This document shows, in pieces, positions 1 through 7,449 of a stretch of DNA of 64,000 nt. Under the pieces are notes generated by a model. The model was not told where the DNA came from. It saw only the letters and a program-made list of their open reading frames with translations, and ran no database searches. The position numbers were made by a program, and so were the translations under genes. Each line of letters starts with the position of its first letter. Positions within the stretch are counted from its first letter, which is position 1. The stretch covers positions 1 to 64,000 of the forward strand of contig CAKPCK010000002.1 of assembly GCA_934141555.1 (NCBI GenBank). Direction: 5' to 3'. The stretch comes from an uncultured Clostridia bacterium (GTDB taxonomy: Bacteria > Bacillota > Clostridia > TANB77 > CAG-508).

Positions 1-875
1 AATCCTGCTTTTACACCTTTTTCTCTTAATTCATCAACAACTGCTTTTGTTGTTCCTGCTGTTGAGTTCATACATACAATTGCTATCTCTGCATCATCTA
101 ATTTATATTTTTCAAAGAATTCATATTTCCTTCCTGTCCATTTTTCAAATTCTTCTGCAACTTCTTTTATTACTTTTTTTGCATTTTTCATAGCTTCTGC
201 TTGTTGAGCCTTATGTTCAAATAAATATGCTTGTAAATCTAATGGTCCAATTGCTATTGGCTCTTTATCATTTAATAAATAATGTTCTGGTTTATATTGT
301 CCAACAAATTTCTTTACTTCTTCATCATTTTCTAATTCAATATTTTCAATTGAATGTGATGTTATAAATCCATCTTGACATATCATTACTGGTAATTGAA
401 CATCTTTATGTTCTGCAATTCTATGTGCCATTAACATATTATCATAAGCTTCTTGGTTATTTTCTGAAAATAACATTATCCATCCAGCATCTCTTACTCC
501 CATTGCATCTGAATGATCATTATGGATATTTAATGGTCCTGAAACTGCTCTATTTACTAATGCCATTACTATTGGTAATCTTAAACTTGATGCTATATAT
601 ATCATTTCCCACATTAATGATAATCCGTTTGCAGATGTAGCTGTCATTGCTCTTGCTCCAGCAGCTTCTGCACCAATTGTTGCAGACATTGCACTATGTT
701 CACTTTCAACTGCAACAAATTCTGTATCTACTTCTCCATTTGATACAAATGTTGAAAAATATTGTGGTATTTCTGTTGATGGTGTAATTGGGAATGCTGC
801 AACTACATCTGGATTTATTTGTTTCATTGCTATTGCTGTTGCTTCATTTCCACTTAATCTTTCTCTTATACTCAT
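1..875 (-). CDS. porA: 2-oxoacid:ferredoxin oxidoreductase, alpha subunit (partial, runs off left edge)
   Basis: Alpha subunit of a pyruvate/2-oxoacid:ferredoxin oxidoreductase, which decarboxylates a 2-oxoacid to acyl-CoA with reduction of ferredoxin in the cytoplasm. Reading the minus strand from the ATG at 875 gives a protein starting MSIRERLSGNEATA, with AAFPITPSTEI and VAVESEHSAMSA near the N-terminus; these are hallmarks of the pyrimidine-binding domain that completes the thiamine diphosphate site together with the beta subunit. About 291 codons are visible and the C-terminal part lies outside the window. An AAAGGAAAT SD precedes the start. It is the third gene of a gamma-delta-alpha series, so the beta subunit should follow outside the window. 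Pyruvate is the most likely substrate given AdhE and Ldh nearby, but 2-oxoisovalerate or other 2-oxoacids cannot be excluded. Confidence 0.92.
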   Translation of the reverse strand, partial: MSIRERLSGNEATAIAMKQINPDVVAAFPITPSTEIPQYFSTFVSNGEVDTEFVAVESEHSAMSATIGAEAAGARAMTATSANGLSLMWEMIYIASSLRLPIVMALVNRAVSGPLNIHNDHSDAMGVRDAGWIMLFSENNQEAYDNMLMAHRIAEHKDVQLPVMICQDGFITSHSIENIELENDEEVKKFVGQYKPEHYLLNDKEPIAIGPLDLQAYLFEHKAQQAEAMKNAKKVIKEVAEEFEKWTGRKYEFFEKYKLDDAEIAIVCMNSTAGTTKAVVDELREKGVKAG

Positions 876-905
876 TTTCTTATTTCCTTTCTAAATTTTT
901 TCTCA

Positions 906-1196
906 TTATTCAACTTTCATTTCTATTGCTTTAAATGGACATACTTGTGCACATACTCCACATCCTTTACAATAGTCAAAATCTGTTTCTGTTCTTTTAC
1001 AATCTTTTCCTACTGGTATTGAATTATCTGGACATACTGCAAAACATAGTCCACATTGTTTACATTTTTCTTCATCCCATACAGGTTTCATGCTTCTCCA
1101 GTCACCTGTTTTAAATTCTCTTGCATTTCCTGCACAATATATGTTTCCACCAATTGTTAAGTCTTTCATTGGTGTTTCTTTGTTTATTTCTGTCAT
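906..1196 (-). CDS. porD: 2-oxoacid:ferredoxin oxidoreductase, delta (ferredoxin-like) subunit
   Basis: Small iron-sulfur subunit that carries electrons from the thiamine diphosphate site towards ferredoxin. The 96-residue protein has two complete CxxCxxCxxxC motifs, at C45-C48-C51-C55 and C76-C79-C82-C86, each ending in CP, as expected for two [4Fe-4S] clusters. The N-terminal GGNIY and DWRSMKPVWD stretch is typical of PorD rather than of a free ferredoxin. It lies 20 bases after porG and 30 bases before porA, with an AAGGAGG SD eight bases before its ATG, so the three genes form one operon. Confidence 0.93.
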   Translation of the reverse strand: MTEINKETPMKDLTIGGNIYCAGNAREFKTGDWRSMKPVWDEEKCKQCGLCFAVCPDNSIPVGKDCKRTETDFDYCKGCGVCAQVCPFKAIEMKVE

Positions 1197-1216
1197 TTTC
1201 CAGCCCTCCTTTTTAT

Positions 1217-1798
1217 TTATTGGATTTTTGTTACTTCTTTTAATGCTAATTCTAATGCTTTCATATTTCCTTCTATAACTTCTGGTTTTTTAGCAAATTT
1301 GTGTTTGAATGAGCCTTTCATGTCTTCCAAAAATGCTTCATCACTCATTATTCCTGTTACTTTTACAATTGCTGCAAGCATTGGTGTATTAGGAAAATAT
1401 TTTCCTAATGTTTCTTCTGATACTTTTCTTGCATCTATTGTATAAATATTTCCATCATATCCATTTAATTTTTCTTTTAAATATTCTGGTGATTTTGTAG
1501 TATTTATTACTATTGCTCCTTCTTTTTTTAGTCCTGCTGTTACTGGTACACTTTCTAATAATGTATCATCTACAACTACTACATAATCTGGCTCATATAT
1601 ATTACTATGTATTGTTATTGGTTTATCACTTATTCTATTGTAAGCTGTTATTGGTGCTCCCATTCTTTCTGGTCCATATTCTGGAAATCCTTGAATGTAT
1701 TTTCCTGTATTAAATGCTGCATCAGCAAGTAATAATGATGCTGTTTTTGCTCCTTGTCCGCCTCTACCATGCCATCTAATTTCTATTAAATTGTTCAT
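1217..1798 (-). CDS. porG: 2-oxoacid:ferredoxin oxidoreductase, gamma subunit
   Basis: Gamma subunit of the four-subunit oxidoreductase, the CoA-proximal subunit in this family. The 193-residue protein begins with IEIRWHGRGGQGAKTAS, the glycine-rich signature of the POR/KOR gamma family, followed by GFPEYGPERMGAP, also characteristic. It is the first gene of the operon (gamma, delta, alpha, presumably beta), the order seen in four-subunit POR and VOR enzymes of anaerobes. The ATG at 1798 has an AGAAAGGA SD that overlaps the end of a possible 20-codon leader ORF (1806-1868). The transcript leader is about 110 nt if the promoter at 1916-1944 is used. Confidence 0.93.
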   Translation of the reverse strand: MNNLIEIRWHGRGGQGAKTASLLLADAAFNTGKYIQGFPEYGPERMGAPITAYNRISDKPITIHSNIYEPDYVVVVDDTLLESVPVTAGLKKEGAIVINTTKSPEYLKEKLNGYDGNIYTIDARKVSEETLGKYFPNTPMLAAIVKVTGIMSDEAFLEDMKGSFKHKFAKKPEVIEGNMKALELALKEVTKIQ

Positions 1799-1805
1799 GT
1801 TTAAT

Positions 1806-1868
1806 TCATTCCTTTCTTAAGGCTCGAATCTGGTTGAAAAAATAAACTATTGAATTGTATCTTTTCAA
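1806..1868 (-). CDS. possible 20-codon leader peptide upstream of porG
   Basis: A TTG codon at 1868 follows a perfect AAAGGAGG SD with a five-base spacer, and opens a 20-codon frame that ends with TGA at 1806-1808, seven bases before the porG ATG. The predicted peptide starts MKRYNSIVYFFNQ and ends ALRKE. The SD is stronger than that of porG itself, and no other start codon could use it. Translation could couple to porG, whose own SD lies inside the last codons of this frame. I infer a leader peptide. It is not a known family, and the alternative is a chance purine-rich stretch. Confidence 0.35.
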   Translation of the reverse strand: MKRYNSIVYFFNQIRALRKE

Positions 1869-1915
1869 CTTTTCCTCCTTTAATTCTTATATTATATATA
1901 GAATTTACTTCATAA

Positions 1916-1944
1916 AGTATATTCTCTTTTACATTTATTGTCAA
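1916..1944 (-). promoter_or_regulatory. promoter of the por operon
   Basis: On the minus strand TTGACA (1939-1944) and TATACT (1916-1921) are separated by exactly 17 bases, a near-perfect sigma-70/SigA promoter. Transcription would start near 1909 and give a leader of about 110 nt before porG. Confidence 0.75.
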
Positions 1945-2010
1945 GTTAAATTTACGACCAGAAGGTCAAAAAGCTTTAAGATTTTGTCAAAAAAAAATCT
2001 ATTTTTCTTA

Positions 2011-2039
2011 TTGCTAATTTAACATTTTATTTATATAAT
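2011..2039 (+). promoter_or_regulatory. promoter of the membrane HTH gene
   Basis: TTGCTA (2011-2016) and TATAAT (2034-2039) with a 17-base spacer lie 20 bases upstream of the HTH gene start at 2060. The -10 is perfect and the -35 is moderate. It faces away from the por promoter, so the two transcripts diverge. Confidence 0.6.
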
Positions 2040-2059
2040 AATCTTGAAAGGATTTACAT

Positions 2060-2479
2060 ATGAAAATTAAATTAAAAGAACCAAAAGAAAATCCGATTAC
2101 ATTAGAAGTAATCTTACAAAATGAAAGACTAAAAAGAGGTTGGAATTATGAAAATGTAGCAAAACAATTAGCTACTCCTAACATTACCGCAAAAAATGTT
2201 AAAAAGTGGGAATACAGTTTTGAATACCCTGATTTAAATACAATATATAAACTTTCTGAATTATATCAAATTCCAAGCGAAATATTAGTACAAGCCAAAA
2301 GTAATGGATATTCAGAAGGATTACATTCTGTTCATAAATTATTTATAAAAACTATTTGCTATATTTTTAATTTACCTATAAAAGCAATGGTAATATTTTC
2401 ATACATTTTCTTATATATACTTTTGCCTTTAGCTGGTGTTGGTGCAATTTTTCTATTTGCCTCAAAAATAACTATTTAA
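2060..2479 (+). CDS. small membrane-anchored XRE-type helix-turn-helix protein
   Basis: A 139-residue protein with an N-terminal HTH region (about residues 20-75, with ERLKRGWNYENVAKQL followed by the WEYSFEYPDLNTIYKLSELY recognition-helix part) of the Cro/C1 type, and a hydrophobic C-terminal half (about 95-136) holding one or two membrane segments. Similar domain pairs are seen in RodZ-like and in uncharacterised clostridial proteins, but there is no extracellular domain here. It is monocistronic, starts from an AAAGGA SD, and is closed by a bidirectional hairpin. A regulator tethered to the membrane is an inference; no target is evident. Confidence 0.7.
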   Translation: MKIKLKEPKENPITLEVILQNERLKRGWNYENVAKQLATPNITAKNVKKWEYSFEYPDLNTIYKLSELYQIPSEILVQAKSNGYSEGLHSVHKLFIKTICYIFNLPIKAMVIFSYIFLYILLPLAGVGAIFLFASKITI

Positions 2480-2497
2480 AATTTTATCTACTACAAT

Positions 2498-2561
2498 AAA
2501 AACAGATTAGCTTTATAATATCAATAAGAATTTATTAATATTATAAAATTAATCTGTTTTA
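2498..2561. terminator. bidirectional hairpin terminator between the HTH gene and ftsL
   Basis: A long AT-rich stem pairs 2498-2521 with 2538-2560 (arms around ACAGATTA and TAATCTGT) between two convergent genes. There is a T-rich tail on plus and an A-run before the 5' arm that reads as a T-run on minus. The ftsL stop codon lies at its edge. Confidence 0.7.
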
Positions 2562-3095
2562 TTTTATTATAAATTTTTCTATTAATTTCTCAATAAAGCT
2601 TGTATTATCAGCTTTAATCAATGTTACTTCTTTTTCAACATTATCAGATTTATCAAGTTCTATAGCAATTTTACTTGCTTCTTGCATTCCTAACTCTTCT
2701 GTTGCTTTTTGTTTTATCATATTCCAATCAAGTTTGCTTTCTTGTGCTTTTATATCTTTTTCAACTTGACCATTTTCTTTTTGAATTAATGCAAGCTGAT
2801 TTTCCATGTCTTTCTTATTATTGAACATTTCCATTATAGAAATTTCTCTATAGCTTACTGCAAGTAACATGCCAAATACTACAAGTACTGCCAAAATTTG
2901 CTTTACATGTTTTAATTTCTCAGCTTTTTGTTTTTCTTTTTTTATTTGATAATTTGTTTTTATTGTTTGTTTTTTTGCTATTGTTTTTTTAGTACTGCTT
3001 TTTCTTCTTGTTTGTTGTGTTCTTTTTCTTGGTATATCATAATCTGGCTCATATTTTCTAGGACTTGTTTCATATTGATATGAACTTCTTGACAT
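2559..3095 (-). CDS. ftsL: FtsL-like septum protein
   Basis: Bitopic division protein of the FtsL/DivIC type, expected in the FtsQ-FtsL-DivIC subcomplex. The 178-residue sequence has a long, very basic cytoplasmic N-terminus (about 1-62), one membrane segment (about 64-82) and an extracellular coiled coil (about 92-125). Sequence similarity in this family is always low; the call rests on topology and on position directly behind mraZ and rsmH. The ATG at 3095 has an AAGGAGG SD. The operon stops here at a hairpin, so ftsI, murE and mraY are not linked, which is unusual for the dcw cluster. Confidence 0.75.
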   Translation of the reverse strand: MSRSSYQYETSPRKYEPDYDIPRKRTQQTRRKSSTKKTIAKKQTIKTNYQIKKEKQKAEKLKHVKQILAVLVVFGMLLAVSYREISIMEMFNNKKDMENQLALIQKENGQVEKDIKAQESKLDWNMIKQKATEELGMQEASKIAIELDKSDNVEKEVTLIKADNTSFIEKLIEKFIIK

Positions 3096-3138
3096 GTTAC
3101 TTACCTCCTTCCTTTGTACTTTGTTCTTTTCTTACGCT

Positions 3139-4074
3139 TTATTTAATTATTTTTTCAAAAATTCTTAATTTTGCGCTTTTTGATCTTGAGTTTTCTTCTT
3201 GTTCTTCTTCTGTTGCTATTATTGGTTTTTTATTTATTATTTTTCCTTCTGATTTTGCACCACATACACAATATGGTAAATCTTTAGGACATGTGCACTT
3301 TCCTTGTGCATCAACATAAGCATTTTTTACTGCCCTATCTTCTAATGAATGGAATGTTATTATACATAATCTTCCTTCATTTTTTAATAATTCTATACAT
3401 TTTCTTGATGTATTATATAATGGTTTTATTTCATTATTTACTTCTATTCTTATTGCTTGAAATGTTCTTTTGGCTGGATGTCCTTCTTTTTTTGCAAATG
3501 CAGGCATTGATTTTTCTATTATTTTAACTAATTCTTCTGTTGTTTCAATTTCTTTTTCTTTTCTTGCAATACATATATTTCTTGCAATTTGTCTTGAAAA
3601 CCTTTCTTCGCCATATTCGTATATTATATTTGCTAATTCTTCCTCAGAATATGTATTTACGACTTTTTTCGCTGTCAAACTTTGAGTTTTATCCATCCTC
3701 ATATCTAATTCATTATTTCCTAAATAGCTAAATCCTCTATTTCTTTCATCTAATTGATATGATGATACTCCTAAATCAAGTAATATTCCATCTACTTTTT
3801 CTATATTTAAATTTTTTAAAATTTCTTCAATTTCATCATGATTTCCATGTACATATTTTACATTTGAGTATTGTTTTAAATTTTCTTTTGCTGCTTTTAG
3901 TGCTTCTTCATCTCTGTCTATTCCTATTAACATTCCTTTTGATGATAATCTTTTTAGAATTTCTTTACTATGTCCTGCTCCACCTAATGTCCCATCTACA
4001 TAAATTCCATCTTCTTTTATCTTTAGCCCTTCAATTGTTTCTTCTAATAGTACAGGTTTATGTTTAAATTCCAA
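3139..4074 (-). CDS. rsmH: 16S rRNA m4C1402 methyltransferase RsmH (MraW)
   Basis: S-adenosylmethionine-dependent enzyme that N4-methylates C1402 of 16S rRNA. The 311-residue protein matches the family length and shows HKPVLLEETI at the start, the SAM-binding DGTLGGAGHS, then GILLDLGVSSYQLD, RGFSYL and the C-terminal ITFHSLEDRAVK, all diagnostic. The start codon is TTG at 4074: an in-frame stop sits two codons upstream and a GAGGTG SD lies eight bases before it, so no ATG is available. It follows mraZ by 17 bases. A CxCxxxxxYCxC-like cluster near residue 270 may bind a metal. Confidence 0.96.
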   Translation of the reverse strand: MEFKHKPVLLEETIEGLKIKEDGIYVDGTLGGAGHSKEILKRLSSKGMLIGIDRDEEALKAAKENLKQYSNVKYVHGNHDEIEEILKNLNIEKVDGILLDLGVSSYQLDERNRGFSYLGNNELDMRMDKTQSLTAKKVVNTYSEEELANIIYEYGEERFSRQIARNICIARKEKEIETTEELVKIIEKSMPAFAKKEGHPAKRTFQAIRIEVNNEIKPLYNTSRKCIELLKNEGRLCIITFHSLEDRAVKNAYVDAQGKCTCPKDLPYCVCGAKSEGKIINKKPIIATEEEQEENSRSKSAKLRIFEKIIK

Positions 4075-4091
4075 TTTTCAGCACCTCACAA

Positions 4092-4517
4092 TTAAATTCC
4101 TAACATTGTCATATTTTCTGCAATCTCATCTGCAGATATGTTTTCATCACATTTTTGCCATGTTGCTTTGTCCCAGATTTCTAATCTTGTTCCTACTCCT
4201 ATAATCATTGCATCTTTTTCTAATTTTGCTACAATTCTTAAATTCGCAGGTATTAAAAATCTTCCTTGTTTGTCAATTTCACATTCTGTTGCTCCTGATA
4301 AGAAAAATCTTACAAAGTTTCTGGCATTTTTGTCTGATAGTGGTAATGATTTTAGTTTTTCTTCGAAGTTATTCCATTCATTTTGTGAGAATACAAATAA
4401 ACATCCATCTAAACCTTTTGTTATTATGAATGTTTCTCCGATGTCTTGTCTTAATTTTGCTGGCATTATTAATCTGCCTTTTACATCTAGAGAATGCTCG
4501 TATTCACCAATTAACAT
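4092..4517 (-). CDS. mraZ: MraZ transcriptional regulator
   Basis: DNA-binding protein of the AbrB-like double-SpoVT fold that controls the division and cell-wall cluster. The open frame extends upstream to 4559, but the ATG at 4517 is the true start: it gives the family N-terminus MLIGEYEHSLDVKGRLIMPA, a length of 141 residues (typical), and an AGGAGG SD eight bases upstream. The second half repeats the fold (ECEIDKQGRFLIPANLR). It is the first gene of mraZ-rsmH-ftsL. Three GTGG boxes immediately upstream are the expected autoregulatory sites. Confidence 0.96.
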   Translation of the reverse strand: MLIGEYEHSLDVKGRLIMPAKLRQDIGETFIITKGLDGCLFVFSQNEWNNFEEKLKSLPLSDKNARNFVRFFLSGATECEIDKQGRFLIPANLRIVAKLEKDAMIIGVGTRLEIWDKATWQKCDENISADEIAENMTMLGI

Positions 4518-4542
4518 TTGGATTTCCTCCTCTCCATTTTTT

Positions 4543-4572
4543 CTACCACTTTGTACCACTTTTAACCACTAT
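4543..4572 (-). promoter_or_regulatory. MraZ boxes (three GTGG repeats with 10-base period)
   Basis: On the minus strand AGTGGT occurs three times at 4565-4570, 4555-4560 and 4545-4550, spaced exactly ten bases apart between the promoter and the mraZ SD. MraZ is known to bind tandem GTGG-type repeats with ten-base spacing upstream of its own gene. Their location at or just after the transcription start fits autorepression. Confidence 0.85.
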
Positions 4573-4578
4573 GCATAA

Positions 4579-4607
4579 ATAATAATACAAATACTATTTT
4601 TTTTCAA
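4579..4607 (-). promoter_or_regulatory. promoter of mraZ-rsmH-ftsL
   Basis: TTGAAA (4602-4607) and TATTAT (4579-4584) on minus with a 17-base spacer. The predicted start near 4572 coincides with the first MraZ box, so bound MraZ would block the polymerase. Confidence 0.65.
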
Positions 4608-4753
4608 GTATTTTTAGGAAAATTTTTGAAATTTTTGCTTTTAAAGAAAATCTGTTCGACTTAGAGTTGACTATGTTTTAGAACTTGTGTTCGTTTTAAC
4701 TTTTTAGTATTTTATTCATATAATATATAAACCTTTAAGAAAGGATTTTTAAT

Positions 4754-5885
4754 ATGAATATTGTTTATTTTGATAATGCTGCAACAACAAAAATTAGATC
4801 TGAAGTTTTAAATGAAATGATACCATATTTAACATCAAATTATGGAAATGCTTCTTCTCTATATTCTATTGGTAGAACATCAAAACATGCAATTGATAAT
4901 GCTAGAGCTCAAGTTGCAAGTTTAATAAATTGTAATCCAAATGAAATTTATTTTACTAGTTGTGGCTCTGAAAGTGATAATACTGCACTTAAAGGTATTG
5001 CATTTGCAAATAAGAAAAAAGGTAATCATATTATTACATCAAAAATAGAACATCCTGCAATATTAGAGTCTTGTAAATTTTTAGAAAAACAGGGCTTTGA
5101 TATTTCTTATATAAATGTTGATTCAGATGGTTTTATTAATTTACAAGAACTTGAAAATGCAATTAGACCTACAACTATTTTGATTAGTATCATGTTTGCT
5201 AATAATGAAATTGGTACAATTCAGCCAATTGAAGATATTTCAAAAATTGCTCATAATCACAATATTATTTTTCATACAGATGCAGTTCAAGCTATTGGAA
5301 ATTGTTTTATTGATGTTCAAAAAATGAATATTGATATGCTTTCTCTTTCAGGTCATAAAATTCATGCACCTAAAGGAATTGGCGCTCTTTATGTAAAAAA
5401 TGGAATTGAATTTGAGAATTTTATGAATGGTGGTCATCAGGAAAAAAATAAAAGAGCTGGTACTGAAAATGTTTCTGAAATTGTTGGTCTTGGCAAAGCT
5501 TGTGAAATTGCTAGAATAAATTTAAGTTCACACATTACTTATCTTTCAAGACTTAGAAATTATTATTTCAATTTACTTAATAGATATTTTAAAGATAGAT
5601 TTAGAATTAATGGTTCTGTTCAAAATAGATTACCTCGGAAATGCTAATGTTTCTTTTGTTGGTGCAGATGCTTCTAAATTAATTTTTGAACTTGATAATA
5701 TGGGAATTTGTGTTTCTAGTGGTTCTGCTTGTTCTTCTGGTAATACTACTCCTTCTCATGTTTTGTCTGCTATTAATACTCCTAAATTATATATTAATTC
5801 TGCTATTAGGTCTACTTTTAGTGATTTTAATACTTTTGAGGAGGTTGATTATTTTATTAATGCTTTAAAATTACTCTTAAAATAA
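4754..5885 (+). pseudogene. cysteine desulfurase (NifS/IscS family) interrupted by a one-base frameshift
   Basis: PLP enzyme that takes sulfur from cysteine for Fe-S clusters or tRNA thiolation. The first frame (4754-5647) encodes YFDNAATT at the N-terminus, FHTDAVQAIG, and the PLP lysine in SLSGHKIHAPKG (K202). It then ends prematurely as RLPRKC. The second frame resumes without loss of homology as NANVSFVGADASKL and carries the catalytic cysteine in SSGSACSSG (codon at 5730). Removing one base near 5636 (cct-C-gga) restores an intact product of about 376 residues. The extra base is not in a homopolymer. It may be a true inactivating mutation or an assembly error; the rest of the gene shows no decay. 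A TATAAT at 4719-4724 precedes it. Confidence 0.85.
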
Positions 5886-5926
5886 TAAAATTTTCTATAT
5901 TTTAGTCTTTCAATCTTTGCACATAC

Positions 5927-5956
5927 AAAAAACCTCATTTGTAAATGAGGTTTTTT
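5927..5956. terminator. bidirectional terminator between the desulfurase and the 2H-like gene
   Basis: A perfect 14-base inverted repeat (AAAAAACCTCATTT and its complement at 5943-5956) separated by two bases, giving T-runs on both strands between convergent genes. Confidence 0.85.
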
Positions 5957-5957
5957 A

Positions 5958-6428
5958 TTATCTTGAAATTTCATCATCAATTTCTTTCTTTTTAAAAACA
6001 GTATTATCCATTATTTTTCCTTTTCCATAAATATAATATCCTAACCTTCCTGAAATCATAAAAGGCTCTTTTATTTCATTAAAATGTAGTAATCCTGTTT
6101 CATATGCTTTTCCTTTTACTCCGTCAACTTCTCCAATAGAAACTGTAATATGTGGTCCATTCTCATTTTTAAAATATGCTTTTAATTCTTCAGGTAATTC
6201 AACTTGAAATCCACTATTTTTATCTGTTGCTGCATATCCTACAATTTTAACTTCATAATCTTTATTTAATAGTTCTTCTGGATACATCTCTGTTTTTCCA
6301 AATTTAAAAGTAATATGCATATCTTCAACTATGTATTTTAGTTTCCTTTCTTGTAAATCAATTAATCTTTTTTTACTTATTTCATCCAAAAATATTCCTT
6401 GAAATCCTGTCATTTCTTTTTTTTCCAT
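5958..6428 (-). CDS. predicted 2H phosphoesterase-like protein
   Basis: A 156-residue protein with two HxT motifs, H38-I-T40 (in MHITFKFG) and H93-I-T95 (in GPHITVSIGE), about 55 residues apart. Paired HxT/S motifs after beta strands define the 2H phosphoesterase superfamily (2'-5' RNA ligase/cyclic phosphodiesterase and RNA-repair relatives). The spacing is shorter than in LigT, so it belongs to a different branch. The likely substrate is a cyclic phosphate or an RNA end, but this is inference. It follows the LysR gene by 12 bases on the same strand with an AAAAGGAG SD, so the two are probably cotranscribed. Confidence 0.55.
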   Translation of the reverse strand: MEKKEMTGFQGIFLDEISKKRLIDLQERKLKYIVEDMHITFKFGKTEMYPEELLNKDYEVKIVGYAATDKNSGFQVELPEELKAYFKNENGPHITVSIGEVDGVKGKAYETGLLHFNEIKEPFMISGRLGYYIYGKGKIMDNTVFKKKEIDDEISR

Positions 6429-6440
6429 TTTCTTCTCCTT

Positions 6441-7337
6441 TTATTTCATAAAATTTTCTTTTATTCTTCTTACTAATTCTAGTGTAGCTTTGTTACACAT
6501 ATTTTTCTTTAATGTTGCTATAGATTTATTATCTTCTCCAATTTGAAATTCTTTTATTATTTGAACATCATCTCTTTTTAATAATTCTTCTTCATATTCT
6601 ATATTTGAAAGTAAAACTCCACAATTATTTAATACTAATCTATCAATTAATTCTGTATCACCAATTTCATAATTTGGAACAATATCAATATTATTTTGAG
6701 AACAATATTCTTTTAAATGTTGTTTTAGTGCTGATGATTTAGGAATTATAACTTTACAGTTATCCAAATTAGTATCTTTAGAAATTTTGTTTTTATTTAT
6801 ATACACTTTAGTTGCTATAAAACAATATTTTGGAATGCTCTTTAATGATATAAATTCTATATTAGAATATTCCGTAGGGATATCTGACAGATTTAGCATT
6901 GCAATATCAATCTCTCCATTTGATAATTTTTTTAAACTTTCTTGTGTTGTAGCTCTTGATATTCTTATATCTATGTTAGGATAATCTTTAATAAATTCAA
7001 CTAATGATGGCATAACATATTTATTTACTAAAAATTTTCCTCCACAAATTCTTATTATTCCTTTTTCTAAATTTATATATTGAGAGAATAAGTTTTCTGC
7101 ATTATTCATTTTCTCAATGCTATCGCCTATATACTCATATAGATTTTTTCCTTCTTCTGTAAGCTCTACTCCATTTTTATTTCTAAAAAATAATTTTCCT
7201 CCTAATATTTTTTCTAATTTTTGTATTGACTGTGTAACTGCTGATTGTGATATATATATGTTTTCGGCAGCTTTAGATATGTTTTTGTATTTTACTACTT
7301 CACAAAATATTCTATATAATTCTAAATTTGCATTCAT
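6441..7337 (-). CDS. LysR-family transcriptional regulator
   Basis: DNA-binding regulator with the classical N-terminal winged HTH (ELYRIFCEVVKYKNISKAAE, then ISQSAVTQSIQKLE, about residues 4-60) and a periplasmic-binding-like effector domain (about 90-298). The open frame extends to 7400, but the ATG at 7337 is preferred: it has an AAAGGAG SD at correct spacing and gives the usual LysR N-terminus, for a product of 298 residues. LysR proteins usually act on a neighbouring or divergent gene. Here the only close partner is the 2H-like gene 12 bases downstream. The effector is unknown. Confidence 0.9.
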   Translation of the reverse strand: MNANLELYRIFCEVVKYKNISKAAENIYISQSAVTQSIQKLEKILGGKLFFRNKNGVELTEEGKNLYEYIGDSIEKMNNAENLFSQYINLEKGIIRICGGKFLVNKYVMPSLVEFIKDYPNIDIRISRATTQESLKKLSNGEIDIAMLNLSDIPTEYSNIEFISLKSIPKYCFIATKVYINKNKISKDTNLDNCKVIIPKSSALKQHLKEYCSQNNIDIVPNYEIGDTELIDRLVLNNCGVLLSNIEYEEELLKRDDVQIIKEFQIGEDNKSIATLKKNMCNKATLELVRRIKENFMK

Positions 7338-7449
7338 ATGATAATATTCTCCTTTTCTTTCTCTTAAATAAATCTTATCATTTGGTATTATTTTTTTCAA
7401 TATATATAGGAAAAAACTACAAATTTATATAATTTGCAGTTTCTTATCT

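Noticed and set aside
4518..4559. Longer MraZ starting at 4559
   Set aside because: The extra 14 codons overlap the MraZ boxes and the SD; the family start is MLIGEY at 4517.
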